Below the pieces are notes generated by a model that was given only the letters and a program-made list of their open reading frames with translations, had not been told where the DNA came from and searched no databases. Positions 1 to 8,464 of a DNA stretch of 64,000 bases are shown here, in pieces. The position numbers and the translations under genes are program-made. Every line of letters begins with the position of its first letter. The stretch's first letter is position 1. Source of the DNA: Tranzscheliella williamsii (lineage: Eukaryota > Basidiomycota > Ustilaginomycetes > Ustilaginales > Ustilaginaceae); assembly GCA_023212725.1 (NCBI GenBank), contig JALBYF010000004.1, positions 62,001-126,000 on the forward strand. The letters are read 5' to 3'.

Positions 1-198
1 CCCCCCCCATTACCACCCAGACCGGCGACCAGACCGCCTGATTTTTCGCACACCCCTCTGCATCGGCGTGCGGGCGCGCCCAGCACGCCTTCCCAGCGTC
101 GGCTTACGCTTAGCAGCATAGCCATCCACACTGCTTCTCGACCGACCGCGCGCAGCAGAGAGATGTGGTGTAGAGTGTATAATTAGGGTGGTCGGGGG

Positions 199-3100
199 TC
201 AGAAGCGGATGGGGCCCTTGGTTCGGGGGAAGGGGACGACGTCCTTGACGCTGGCGGTGTTGGTGATCCAGGCGAGGAGGCGTTCCATGCCGATGCCGAA
301 GCCGGCGTGGGGGAGGGCGCCGCCGTAGGTCTTGAGGTCGTCGATGTACCAGCGGAGGGAGTCTGCGGCGGGGTGGCGGGGGGCGGCGAGGTGGGCGGGG
401 CGGTGTTCGCGGACCGAGCCGCCGACGAGTTCGCCCAGGCGGGGGATGAGCAGGTCGAAGCACTCGGCGCGGCCGTTGGCGGTGCGCATCATGTAGAAGG
501 CCTTGTGCGCGGCGGGGTAGTGGGTCACAAAGACCGGGCCCAGCATGGCCGCCAGGTACCGCTCGTGCTCGGACGCCAGCCCGGCTTCCGCGTCCGGCGC
601 TGCCGCGAACGTCCCCTCCGCCGCCTCGCCGAGCAGACGCTGCGCCTCGTCGTACGTAATCCGCGCCCAGCGCTCCGTCACCACCGAACCAAGCCGCGCG
701 AGATGCTCCGCCCCACCCAGCACCTCCATGTCATCCCCCCCCCGCAGCGCCGCCCGAATGCCCGCCTTGATGACCTCCTCGGTGACATCCACGATCCCCG
801 CCAGATCGGTAAAGTACATCTCGCCTTCCAGCATCCAGAACTCGGCCAGATGCCGGTTGGTCGCGCTGCCTTCGGCGCGGAAGGCCGGATTCAAGCTCCA
901 CACCCGCCCGAGCCCCAGCCCGGCAGCCTCCAAGTGGAGCTGGGAAGAGACAGTCAGATAGGCGGGCGACCCGGACCAGAACGACGCTAGCGGCTCGGCG
1001 GACTTGACATCGGCGTCAGACACCACCTGGAACACTTCGCCCGCGCCTTCGCAGTCGCTCGACGTCAGCACGGGACAGGTAACCTTGACGAAATCGCTCG
1101 AGGTGAACCAGGCCGCCATGCCTTCTTCGAGCCGTTGCCTCGTGCGTGCCACCGCTGCATACCGGGGGAGCCGCCCGAGGAGGTGCGGATTCCGGCGCTC
1201 GGCGAGGGATGCCGCGTAGCTGTCTTGCTCGATCGCCGTGCTGTTCTGCTGCATCTGAACGGCGGCTACAGGAAAGGTCAAGTCGCAGCCAGCGAGGCTC
1301 TGCACGTCAAAAACCTCCAGCTCGACTTGCTGCCCCTTCTTGGTCCCCTTTCCAGGCTTGAGTAGCCCTGTCAGCTGGAGTGCAGAGCCGATGGTGAGGC
1401 CCGCGATCTCCGACGACAAAGAGTCCTTGGAAGTGCGGACAACGGCCTGCAACGAGTTGGATCCGTGCAGACTGCCGTCCGACACCTGGAGAAAGGTGAG
1501 AGACTTTTGCTTTCTTGTTGACCGCAACCAGGCCTTGACCTCGACAGGGACGGGTTCCTTGTTTCCTGCATCGAAGCTTCGGCGAGCTCGGTCGACCATC
1601 TGGCCGAGCGATTCGGGGATGCTGTTATTTCTCCTCACGCTTGTGGCGAAACCTCGGGCGTCACCGAAGCGGGAGCTGGCGGCAGGAGGGCCGGATTTCT
1701 TCTTGCCTAGGCTTTCGCCAAAGAGATCTCTCTTGGTGCGAGGTTTGGGGGGTGGGGCGGTCGAGGAGATGAATTTGCCGGGCAGCTGGTCTTGCTCTTC
1801 CCACGGCTTGGGCGTGCTCTGCTTGCCGACCTCGAGCTCGCGCCACATGCCCTCAATGTCGTAGTTGAACCTGGCCTGCTCGGTCATGACATGCACCATG
1901 CACCACTCTGCGTCCACTAGACACCAGTTGCCGTCGCCTTTCTTGCCACCGGTCTTGCTCTTGGATGTGGCGCCAAGGGTGGCGGCATCGGAGGCTGACA
2001 TGACAAGCCCCTCGTAGCGGACCGGCTGGATGCCAGGAAGGCCGTCGTCTTCTTCCAACAGATCGTCCTGCTCACCTTCGATCTCGGGAACCTCGCCTTC
2101 GCCGACGAGTTCGCCCTCTTCTTGTAGCCTGCGAATCTCCTCCAGCTCGACTGTTTCGCGCTGTTGATTGCGTTCTAGAGCACGCCTGTCTTGCCTGATT
2201 CTGACCTCGCCCGGGACCTCCCACTTGCCTGCTCTGAGGATGCGACGGATACTCTCCTTGGAGACACGGAAGCGACTGCTTAGCTCGGCGGCGTCGAATT
2301 GGTCCGGGTCGGCGGTATGGAGAAGGCGGATGCCTTCCTGGGCTTCTCTCGAGAGGATCTTGGGTGGCCTCCAGCCGTCAGGGAACTTCTTCTGCAGCGC
2401 GATGCGATGGACGGCCCAATCTGGCAAGCTTTTGCCCAGCTCGTGCTCGATCCTGGACATGCCTTTCGGGCGCGCTGGTTTCGCCGTGCTGCTGTCCTCG
2501 CGGATCGCCGACTGCTTGGTATATCTTGGTGCGGACGGGCCTGGGCCGAGGAAGTCCTCGACATCCAACTGCGAGTCCATAGCGGGAGGACGCTGCTGTT
2601 TGAGGAATTTGCCAATGTCCAGCGCGACCCTACGCACGCTTCCGGCGGCGCTGCTGCGGACCTGCACGACGAGGATCCAGTCGTTGGTGCCATAGGCATC
2701 GCTGCTGGGATCCTTGGTCAACGAGGCGGGGTGTATGAGAGTGATGGGCGTAAGCTGGTCGGGTGCGGCGTTGGGCCTGGCTATCAAGTTGGCCGAGGGG
2801 CCTTGAAGCAGGTGGGCCTTGAGATGGCTGATGGCGTTGGGAGTGTCGACGATGGGTGCTTCAGGAATATAGGAGAACCGGTCAGCGGCTTCGAGGTCTA
2901 GATCTACGTCTTGTGTCGCCGCTGCTTCTGCGATCGTTGACGTGGGCGGCTCGACCATTTCGGCATTGAGAAACCACGGGATGGCTGGGTCGGTGCCACT
3001 AAGCTCATCGCTGCCTACCAGCTGCGCTCTGGGCGAGGGCTCGGAAAAGGTGTCAGGCTCCTCTTGCGCCTCGTGAGGCTCGGTGTGCGGCTTTCTGGGT

Positions 3101-3276
3101 GGGAGTTGACGAGGGAGGCCAAGGGATTGCGAGGACGAAAAGGCTCGGGACGCGCCTTGGACGAGGGCGGCTGCGCTAGGAGGACCTATACGCGACCTCG
3201 ACGAGCCAGAGCAAGCGGAAGAGGCAACAATGTTGGCGCCGGCCTTGGCCGACCAGGTTGAGCTCCTTGACAGCAT
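199..3276 (-). CDS. SLM5: Mitochondrial asparaginyl-tRNA synthetase fused to an RsfS/neugrin-like N-terminal region
   Basis: Single ORF of 1025 residues starting at an ATG (3274-3276). The C-terminal part (about residues 570-1025) is a class II asparaginyl-tRNA synthetase: an OB-fold anticodon-binding region (about 575-670), motif 2 around FRAEGSATNRHLAEF (799-813) and motif 3 around GFGIGMERLLAW (992-1003). It should charge mitochondrial tRNA-Asn. The N-terminal 500 residues are not part of normal AsnRS. Residues 1-60 look like a mitochondrial presequence with RAFSSS at 44-49. Residues 98-228 and 449-485 resemble the two halves of a ribosome-silencing factor (RsfS/Atp25-type) domain, the second half carrying VHVMTEQARFNYDIEGMW. 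Between them, residues 274-352 match neugrin/RRG9 (LPDWAVHRIALQKKFPDGW, EAQEGIRLLH, RVSKESIRRIL). A second presequence-like stretch with RGFATS lies at 541-546. AsnRS identity is near certain; the fusion is seen in the DNA; the RsfS call is inference from motifs. Confidence 0.9.
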   Translation of the reverse strand: MLSRSSTWSAKAGANIVASSACSGSSRSRIGPPSAAALVQGASRAFSSSQSLGLPRQLPPRKPHTEPHEAQEEPDTFSEPSPRAQLVGSDELSGTDPAIPWFLNAEMVEPPTSTIAEAAATQDVDLDLEAADRFSYIPEAPIVDTPNAISHLKAHLLQGPSANLIARPNAAPDQLTPITLIHPASLTKDPSSDAYGTNDWILVVQVRSSAAGSVRRVALDIGKFLKQQRPPAMDSQLDVEDFLGPGPSAPRYTKQSAIREDSSTAKPARPKGMSRIEHELGKSLPDWAVHRIALQKKFPDGWRPPKILSREAQEGIRLLHTADPDQFDAAELSSRFRVSKESIRRILRAGKWEVPGEVRIRQDRRALERNQQRETVELEEIRRLQEEGELVGEGEVPEIEGEQDDLLEEDDGLPGIQPVRYEGLVMSASDAATLGATSKSKTGGKKGDGNWCLVDAEWCMVHVMTEQARFNYDIEGMWRELEVGKQSTPKPWEEQDQLPGKFISSTAPPPKPRTKRDLFGESLGKKKSGPPAASSRFGDARGFATSVRRNNSIPESLGQMVDRARRSFDAGNKEPVPVEVKAWLRSTRKQKSLTFLQVSDGSLHGSNSLQAVVRTSKDSLSSEIAGLTIGSALQLTGLLKPGKGTKKGQQVELEVFDVQSLAGCDLTFPVAAVQMQQNSTAIEQDSYAASLAERRNPHLLGRLPRYAAVARTRQRLEEGMAAWFTSSDFVKVTCPVLTSSDCEGAGEVFQVVSDADVKSAEPLASFWSGSPAYLTVSSQLHLEAAGLGLGRVWSLNPAFRAEGSATNRHLAEFWMLEGEMYFTDLAGIVDVTEEVIKAGIRAALRGGDDMEVLGGAEHLARLGSVVTERWARITYDEAQRLLGEAAEGTFAAAPDAEAGLASEHERYLAAMLGPVFVTHYPAAHKAFYMMRTANGRAECFDLLIPRLGELVGGSVREHRPAHLAAPRHPAADSLRWYIDDLKTYGGALPHAGFGIGMERLLAWITNTASVKDVVPFPRTKGPIRF

Positions 3277-3625
3277 CGTGCTTCTGCTCCGGGACGGCTA
3301 TGATGTGCAAGAGTGGGAGAGGAAGCGGCTCAGCGAGAAGGCTCAGCGACAATGCTCAGAGAGAAGGCTCAGCGAGCTCCACTTTCTTCCAAAATCTCAA
3401 ATTTGTGATATGTGATCTAACATCTGGAAGCGACGATGTGATTATGTTAGCACGGCACACTGCGATTCCTTCACATTTTCTCGCACGGCTGCGGACCACG
3501 ACGAAGAATCAAAGGCGAGAGAGGCTGATCGCAAGTCGACGCTCTCTGTCGAGCTGGACGGACGAAACAGCGTAGACGCTTGATCACCACGGCTCTTGAC
3601 CACAACACAGAGGCAAGAGTACAAG
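3277..3625. promoter_or_regulatory. Divergent intergenic region between SLM5-like and NUXM genes
   Basis: 349 bp between two divergently transcribed nuclear genes for mitochondrial proteins, so it must hold both promoters. It contains one copy of a recurrent intergenic octamer (ATCTAACA at 3415-3422, TGTTAGAT on the other strand). No TATA box or other clear element was recognised. Confidence 0.5.
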
Positions 3626-4438
3626 ATGCGTAAGTACTTTGGCAGGTCGCCATGCTGTCCTTGCGCACCACCACGGCAGTGGCGCTAGCCGTCCGACTTT
3701 TGCTGACGATCGACGCCGACCTGTCTTTGCGTTGCGTGGGGGTGGACTACAGCGATCAAGCAGCTGGACACGCCGTATCCTGTGATTGATGCGGATCCGC
3801 ACTTTTCGCGCGTGGTGCGCAGCTTTCGCAGCTCCGACCTTGTCGCGATGGGTGGCGCCACCGCTGCGTTCCCCTCTGCCGTCTACCTGATGGGTAAGTA
3901 TCGCCGTGCTGGAGGTTTCTTGTCGAGGCGGCCAGCTGACCGGATTGCGTGGTGGCTGTACAACGGTTTGCCATTGCGTTGGTTTTGCTGCAGAGATGTT
4001 CGACCCGACACGGCCGAAACGGGGGCTGGGCAGTGCGCTGCGGCTGTCCACCTTCCTGGGTCTGGCCGGCGGCTTCCTGTTTGCCTACCAGCGCTCGTCG
4101 TTCCGCTTCTGGGGCTGGAAGGAGAACGAGCTGGAACAACAGGCCGCCCAGGCCGCACTCGACGCCGGCATCAAGCCTCCCGGCACCGACCCCGCCCAGA
4201 GCGACCTCACCCCCTACATGCAAGGCGTCGCCCACCGCAACAGCGCCTTCTCCCAATTGAAATTCAGTAAGTCGCCCCCTTCCATCCCCCCCTCCGCCGT
4301 CCGCTCCACGCCCCGGCTCACGCATTTCACGCTTTCCTTTGCAATCACCCTTCTCTCGCGCGCACAGGCACACTGCCCTGGTTCAACCTGGTCGACCACC
4401 CATACCACGGCGGAAACACCCCGCAGGAGTCATCCTAG
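3626..4438 (+). CDS. NUXM: NADH:ubiquinone oxidoreductase 20.9-kDa-type subunit (complex I, NUXM)
   Basis: Four exons: 3626-3629, 3753-3893, 3994-4266, 4368-4438, giving 162 residues. All three introns start GTAAGT and end CAG. The product begins MPIKQLDTPYPVIDADPHFS and carries the family hallmarks: a first membrane-associated block (VRSFRSSDLVAMGGATAAFP), a second (STFLGLAGGFLFAYQRSSFR, then FWGWKENE), and a C-terminal LPWFNLVDHPYHG. These match fungal complex I subunit NUXM, an accessory subunit of the respiratory chain in the inner mitochondrial membrane. Length is a little below the roughly 180-190 residues usual in ascomycetes. The first coding exon is only four bases (ATG plus C), which is why no simple ORF shows the true start; it is chosen because the junction restores CCG ATC AAG and the conserved N terminus. 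It shares its upstream region with the SLM5-like gene. Confidence 0.9.
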
Positions 4439-4540
4439 ACCCCGCCCTCCTGTCGCGGTTCCCTTCTGAAATCTAGTTGCTACGCACCCAGCTCCCCAAA
4501 CCCGGTTTCGTGACGGTCCAGCCGAGAAGGCCGAGGATGG

Positions 4541-4567
4541 CGAGAGAGGCGAGAGAGGCGAGAGAGG
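4541..4567. repeat. Three tandem copies of a 9-bp unit
   Basis: Direct reading shows CGAGAGAGG repeated three times about 100 bp downstream of the NUXM stop codon, in the short gap before the convergent SEC72 gene. It is a purine-rich simple repeat with no evident function. Confidence 0.8.
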
Positions 4568-4714
4568 CAAGGATCACGACAAGATGGATACTAGGTTACT
4601 GTTACATTAGGTCGAGCGCCATGTGGCGGCGGGGATGATTATGGATGGTGAGCAGGCACGCAGGAGGGAGGCGGCGGCGGTGGGAAGAGTGCGAGATCGG
4701 GTAGGATGGCGAGG

Positions 4715-5353
4715 TTAGAGCTGGTTTTTGATTTTGGGGAGATCGGCGAGGGCGTGCTGGAGATCGGTGTTGTCGGGGTCGAATTGGAGGCCGAGTTCGA
4801 AGGCGTCTCTTGCCTCCTTGTAGCGCTCGAGGCCGACGAGGGCTTTTCCCTTGCGGTAGTGGCCCTTTGGCCAAGGTTTTTTGAGCTGGGTGACGGCGTT
4901 TGCGTCGCAGAGGGCGCCTATCCAATCGTGGCAGCTGGCGAAGGCGGCGGAGCGGTTGGCGAGGCAGAGCGAGAGTTCGTCGCGCGCCACCTGGTTCGCT
5001 TCCCACAGCGGGCGCGACGCAGCGACGTCGACGGCGAGGGTGTACATCTTGACTGCCTCGGCCCAGTCCTTGTTGCGAAACGCAGTGTTGCCCTGCTCCT
5101 TGGCCTGGTTGATCGCCATGCTCCGCTGCGGCGGCACCACGTTCGGCGGCGGCGGAAACGCGACGTTGGCCGGCAACCCCTTCACCGACCGGATCAGCGC
5201 ATTGAGCACCGTCAGATCCAGATCCGCCACCGGCGTCTCCAACGTCTCGCTCGCCGCATCCAGCGCCAGCGGCACCGCCTGGAATCCCGCGTCGGTAATC
5301 GCCAGCTGCTCCTCCGTCGGCGCAGGCGGCCCCTGCTGCGCTCCCGCGTTCAT
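4715..5353 (-). CDS. SEC72: Translocation protein SEC72 (TPR subunit of the Sec63 complex)
   Basis: Intronless 212-residue ORF starting at ATG 5351-5353. After a 75-residue N-terminal region, the segment from SMAINQAKEQGNTAFRNKDW (about 78 on) begins tetratricopeptide repeats: a first repeat with AVKMYTLAVDVAASRPLW, a second with ELSLCLANRSAAFASCHDW, and a third with GHYRKGKALVGLERYKEARD and AFELGLQFDPDN. This arrangement and length fit fungal Sec72 (yeast 193 residues), a cytosolic TPR protein that docks Hsp70 chaperones on the Sec62/63/71/72 complex for post-translational import into the ER. It lacks membrane segments, as expected. A generic TPR co-chaperone is the alternative, but the N-terminal block favours Sec72. 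It is convergent with NUXM and divergent from AP-2 sigma. Confidence 0.8.
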   Translation of the reverse strand: MNAGAQQGPPAPTEEQLAITDAGFQAVPLALDAASETLETPVADLDLTVLNALIRSVKGLPANVAFPPPPNVVPPQRSMAINQAKEQGNTAFRNKDWAEAVKMYTLAVDVAASRPLWEANQVARDELSLCLANRSAAFASCHDWIGALCDANAVTQLKKPWPKGHYRKGKALVGLERYKEARDAFELGLQFDPDNTDLQHALADLPKIKNQL

Positions 5354-5911
5354 CTCGGCTCGTCACCACCAGCGGTAGCAAAAGTCAGAAGCGGTCTAGC
5401 CGATGCCTCTTGCACACGATGTAGATGACCTCAACAGCGATAGACGGTAGCGTAGAAAGCGGGTCGCCAAGGGCCTCGTTTCGTCTCCTTATTGGGATGC
5501 CTATGGTAACTCAAGAATGAGCTTTCTTGGCTGTCTGTGCTTTAGGCTCCACCTCATCGGCGTCGCGCGCTGCTATTTACTCCGCGTTGACTTCTCGGCC
5601 GGCATGTTCGCCAACTAACAGCGCTGCGTTTCTCCACAGCTTCAGCTTGGGAAAGGGCAGGGTCCACTCTCACTACTCCCCTTTCCACGGCACCGCATCT
5701 CTACGCCCGCCCTTTGTTGTTCCTTCCGGCAGCTGACTTCACCATCTGCCTTGGCCATTGACGCTCGTTGCGGGAAGGACAAGCGACGAACCGACGTTGA
5801 GAAGCGGCCCTGCATTTGATTGGTCCTCGCTCGTCGCTCCTGTCTGCTTGGAACCGGTGCCGCTGGTGGAAATTGCCAAGCTGGGGTAGAGGCGAGCGGT
5901 GGCGGCCCAGC
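5354..5911. promoter_or_regulatory. Divergent promoter region SEC72 / AP-2 sigma
   Basis: 558 bp with no supported gene. A CCAAT-type pentamer (ATTGG, 5819-5823) lies about 90 bp before the AP-2 sigma start codon, and a CTAACA hexamer occurs near 5595. These are weak candidates; short ORFs here show no conserved features. Confidence 0.4.
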
Positions 5912-6585
5912 ATGATCCGGTTTATTCTGGTGCAGAACCGGCAGGGGAAGACGCGGCTGTCCAAGTTCTATGTGCCGTATGACGACGAGGAGAAGGTGCG
6001 GCTGCGCGGCGAGGTGCACCGCCTGATTGCGCCGCGCGACCAAAAGTACCAGAGCAACTTTGTCGAGGTAAGCACGCCGACCGCTCTGTGTGCCGCGCTG
6101 GAGCATGCAGCCTAACCGTACCCATGCCTTTCGCGCTGCCGACCGCGCGGTCGAACAGTTCCGCAACTACAAGCTGGTCTACCGCCGCTACGCCGGCCTC
6201 TTCTTCTGCGCATGCATCGACGCCAACGACAACGAGCTCGCCTACCTCGAGGCCATCCACCTCTTCGTCGAGGTCTTGGGTGCGTATCCCGCCCGCCCCC
6301 ACCTCACCTCCCGCCCCCGCCTCACCTCTCGCTGACCCAACCACCCTCACAGACGCCTTCTTCGGCAACGTGTGCGAGCTCGACCTGGTCTTCAACTTTT
6401 ACAAGGTCTACGCCATCCTCGACGAAGTCTTCCTCGCCGGCGAGATCGAAGAGACCTCCAAACACGTCGTCCTCGCCCGCCTCGACCAATGTACGTTCCC
6501 CACCCGCTTTTAAGCGCACCACAGCTCCGACTGACCCTGCCTCTTTCCATGTGCGTCGCGCGTGCCAGTGGAGAAGCTCGACTAG
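5912..6585 (+). CDS. APS2: AP-2 clathrin adaptor complex, sigma subunit
   Basis: Four exons: 5912-6067, 6159-6279, 6353-6490, 6569-6585, giving 143 residues, the same length class as the 142-residue animal protein. The product reads [20 protein letters not shown] at its start, then [20 protein letters not shown] across the first junction, [20 protein letters not shown] across the second, and ARLDQLEKLD at the end. This is the small sigma chain of the AP-2 heterotetramer, which binds dileucine cargo signals at the plasma membrane during clathrin endocytosis. The longin fold covers the whole protein. Donors are GTAAGC, GTGCGT and GTACGT, and acceptors all CAG. The last exon is only 17 bases, coding the end of the protein. 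Retaining any intron introduces stops or frame shifts. AP-1 or AP-3 sigma are less likely given the strong match to AP-2 residues around the cargo pocket. Confidence 0.95.
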
Positions 6586-6782
6586 ACACGTCCCTCCTGC
6601 CCCGCAGCCTGCCGCTCCCGCCTTGCAGCCTGTCCCTCCTGCCTTGCAGGCTGTATTTGTACGGTACTGTTCGCGATGCTCTTTACCGACACAGCCGATG
6701 GCGCGTGTGAGCGTGGTGCCTGGTGCGATTGTGTGAGCAGTAAAGGGGGACGCCAGGGTGGGGGGTCGGGGGCAGTGGGAGG

Positions 6783-8135
6783 CTATAGCTTGAGGCCGGC
6801 GGCGCGGATGCCCGGTTCGGCGGCGGTGCGGGCGACGGTGGCGAGGATGCGGCGCTTCTCGACGAGCGCGCGCGCGTCGGTCCAGCGGAGCTCGTGCAGC
6901 GTGGCCAGGTTGAACAGCAGCGCTTCCGTGTTGGCCAACTGCGCAGGGTGGGTCTCCAGGAGCGATTCCAGCGCGGCGAGCGCCGGGTCGAGGTGGCCCT
7001 GGTAGAACTGGGTGATGGCGACGTTGGCGGTGAGGACGAGAGGCGCTGTTTCGGGGTTGGCGGAGCGGAGGTGGTGTTCGGCGGTGGGAAAGTCGCCAGC
7101 GAGGGCGCTGAGGAGGGCGCGAGCGGGGGGGATCTGGTGGATGAGGTGGGTGGCAGGGATGGTGGTGGTGAGCGCTTCGGCGTCGTCGATGAGGTGGGTG
7201 GCGGTGGTGAGTGCGCCTGCTTGCATCCAGAGGCGTGCGACGGCGAGGAGGGTGTCTATGCGTTCGGCGGGGGGGGCGGTGGTATCGGTGCGGGCGCGGG
7301 CGACCAGGGGTTCGACAACAGAGGTGGCGGCGGCGTAGTCGCCTGTGTCGGCGAGCGCGTGTGCGAGCAAGAACCCGAGCGCGCGCGCGCGCCTCTTCCA
7401 CATCTCCACCTTCTCCGCTGCATCGTCTGCCTCTGTGTCTGTGTCTGCTTTGTGCCGGGCTGAGCGCAGGCGGCGGAGCTGTTGCTTGCACGCGATGATG
7501 AGTGCGGTGTAGGCGTCGATAGCCGCGCGCACGTCGCCGCGAAAGTGCCGCTCGGCGGCGGCGAGCACCTCGAGCGCAAACGGCGCCGCCGCACGCAACC
7601 CCGGTGAGCCATCCAGCACCGCTTGCAGCGCCGCGAGCTCGGTGCGCAGCATCGAGTAGAGCCGTAGGCGCGCCAGCGCGTACAGCCGCACCACCCACCA
7701 CTGCAGCGCCGCCTCCAGCGTCACCACCCCCGCCCCGTCCGCCTCGTCCAACCCCAACTGCTGCCCGCTACCGCGCGCGCGCGCCTGCTCGCCGTACGCC
7801 GCGATCCGCCCGCGCGCCAGCACCGCCACCCTCCGCCACGACCGCCCCCCCGCCGCCTCCCGCACCCCCGCCTCAGCCACCCCCTCCACCCACACCCCCG
7901 TCAGCTCCCGCCCCCGCATCCCACGCTCCCCAGCCACCCCATGCTTCTGCAACAGCACCGTAAGCCCATCCGTCGTCGGCAGCTCCCCCATCAGCCCCGC
8001 ATCCCCCACAGCAGCCGCCTCCACCTCGCCGCTCCCACCCGCCCCCTCCGTCCTCCGCTCGACCCATCCTTCGGCGACAACAGGCGCATCCGCCATCCGC
8101 CCAGCCTCCTCTTCCGCAGCTAGCTCGCTGCTCAT
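6783..8135 (-). CDS. TRAPPC12-like tetratricopeptide protein
   Basis: ORF of 450 residues from the ATG at 8133-8135 (MSSELAAEEEAGRMADAPVV). The frame is open farther upstream, but that part is low-quality sequence over the intergenic gap. The N-terminal 150 residues are variable. The C-terminal two thirds is helical TPR: AERHFRGDVRAAIDAYTALI, FLLAHALADTGDYAAATSVV, LAVARLWMQAGALTTATHLI and NVAITQFYQGHLDPALAALE. The terminal block TEALLFNLATLHELRW closely resembles the end of TRAPPC12/TTC15, a subunit of the TRAPP III tethering complex acting in ER-Golgi traffic and autophagy. The call rests on this C terminus; a different TPR protein remains possible. Base composition is extreme: the sense strand is G-rich in the first half and C-rich in the second. 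Confidence 0.7.
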   Translation of the reverse strand: MSSELAAEEEAGRMADAPVVAEGWVERRTEGAGGSGEVEAAAVGDAGLMGELPTTDGLTVLLQKHGVAGERGMRGRELTGVWVEGVAEAGVREAAGGRSWRRVAVLARGRIAAYGEQARARGSGQQLGLDEADGAGVVTLEAALQWWVVRLYALARLRLYSMLRTELAALQAVLDGSPGLRAAAPFALEVLAAAERHFRGDVRAAIDAYTALIIACKQQLRRLRSARHKADTDTEADDAAEKVEMWKRRARALGFLLAHALADTGDYAAATSVVEPLVARARTDTTAPPAERIDTLLAVARLWMQAGALTTATHLIDDAEALTTTIPATHLIHQIPPARALLSALAGDFPTAEHHLRSANPETAPLVLTANVAITQFYQGHLDPALAALESLLETHPAQLANTEALLFNLATLHELRWTDARALVEKRRILATVARTAAEPGIRAAGLKL

Positions 8136-8464
8136 GATCGTACTTGCACCGACACGGCGGCACACTCGGTCGTAGTGGTTGGCGGTGGCAGCAGAGCAAG
8201 AAGCGCTCAGCATGCGCAGCCAACCAACACACAGCGCGCAAACTAACACACAGCGCACACACGCGCCTTTCTTGATTTCTCCGCCTCTTACTTTGACAGC
8301 TCGTCCAAGCAACTGTACCCTCTTGGACGGCCGCTTTCCTTGGCTCACGCACTTCGCAATGCAGATGGGGCTTTGCATGGATCCACACGGGCAAGAGTGA
8401 GGTAGGGCGTGGGAGCTGTGTTTTGGTTACCTTCTCATAGCCGGCGCACAGGCGGCAGGAGTAA
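8136..8464. other. Intergenic gap upstream of the TRAPPC12-like gene
   Basis: 329 bp between the start of the TRAPPC12-like gene and the end of the upstream GPI-type gene on the same strand. It contains CA-rich imperfect repeats (AACACACAGCGC twice around 8225-8255). It should hold the TRAPPC12-like promoter and the other gene's 3' end; nothing more was recognised. Confidence 0.4.
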
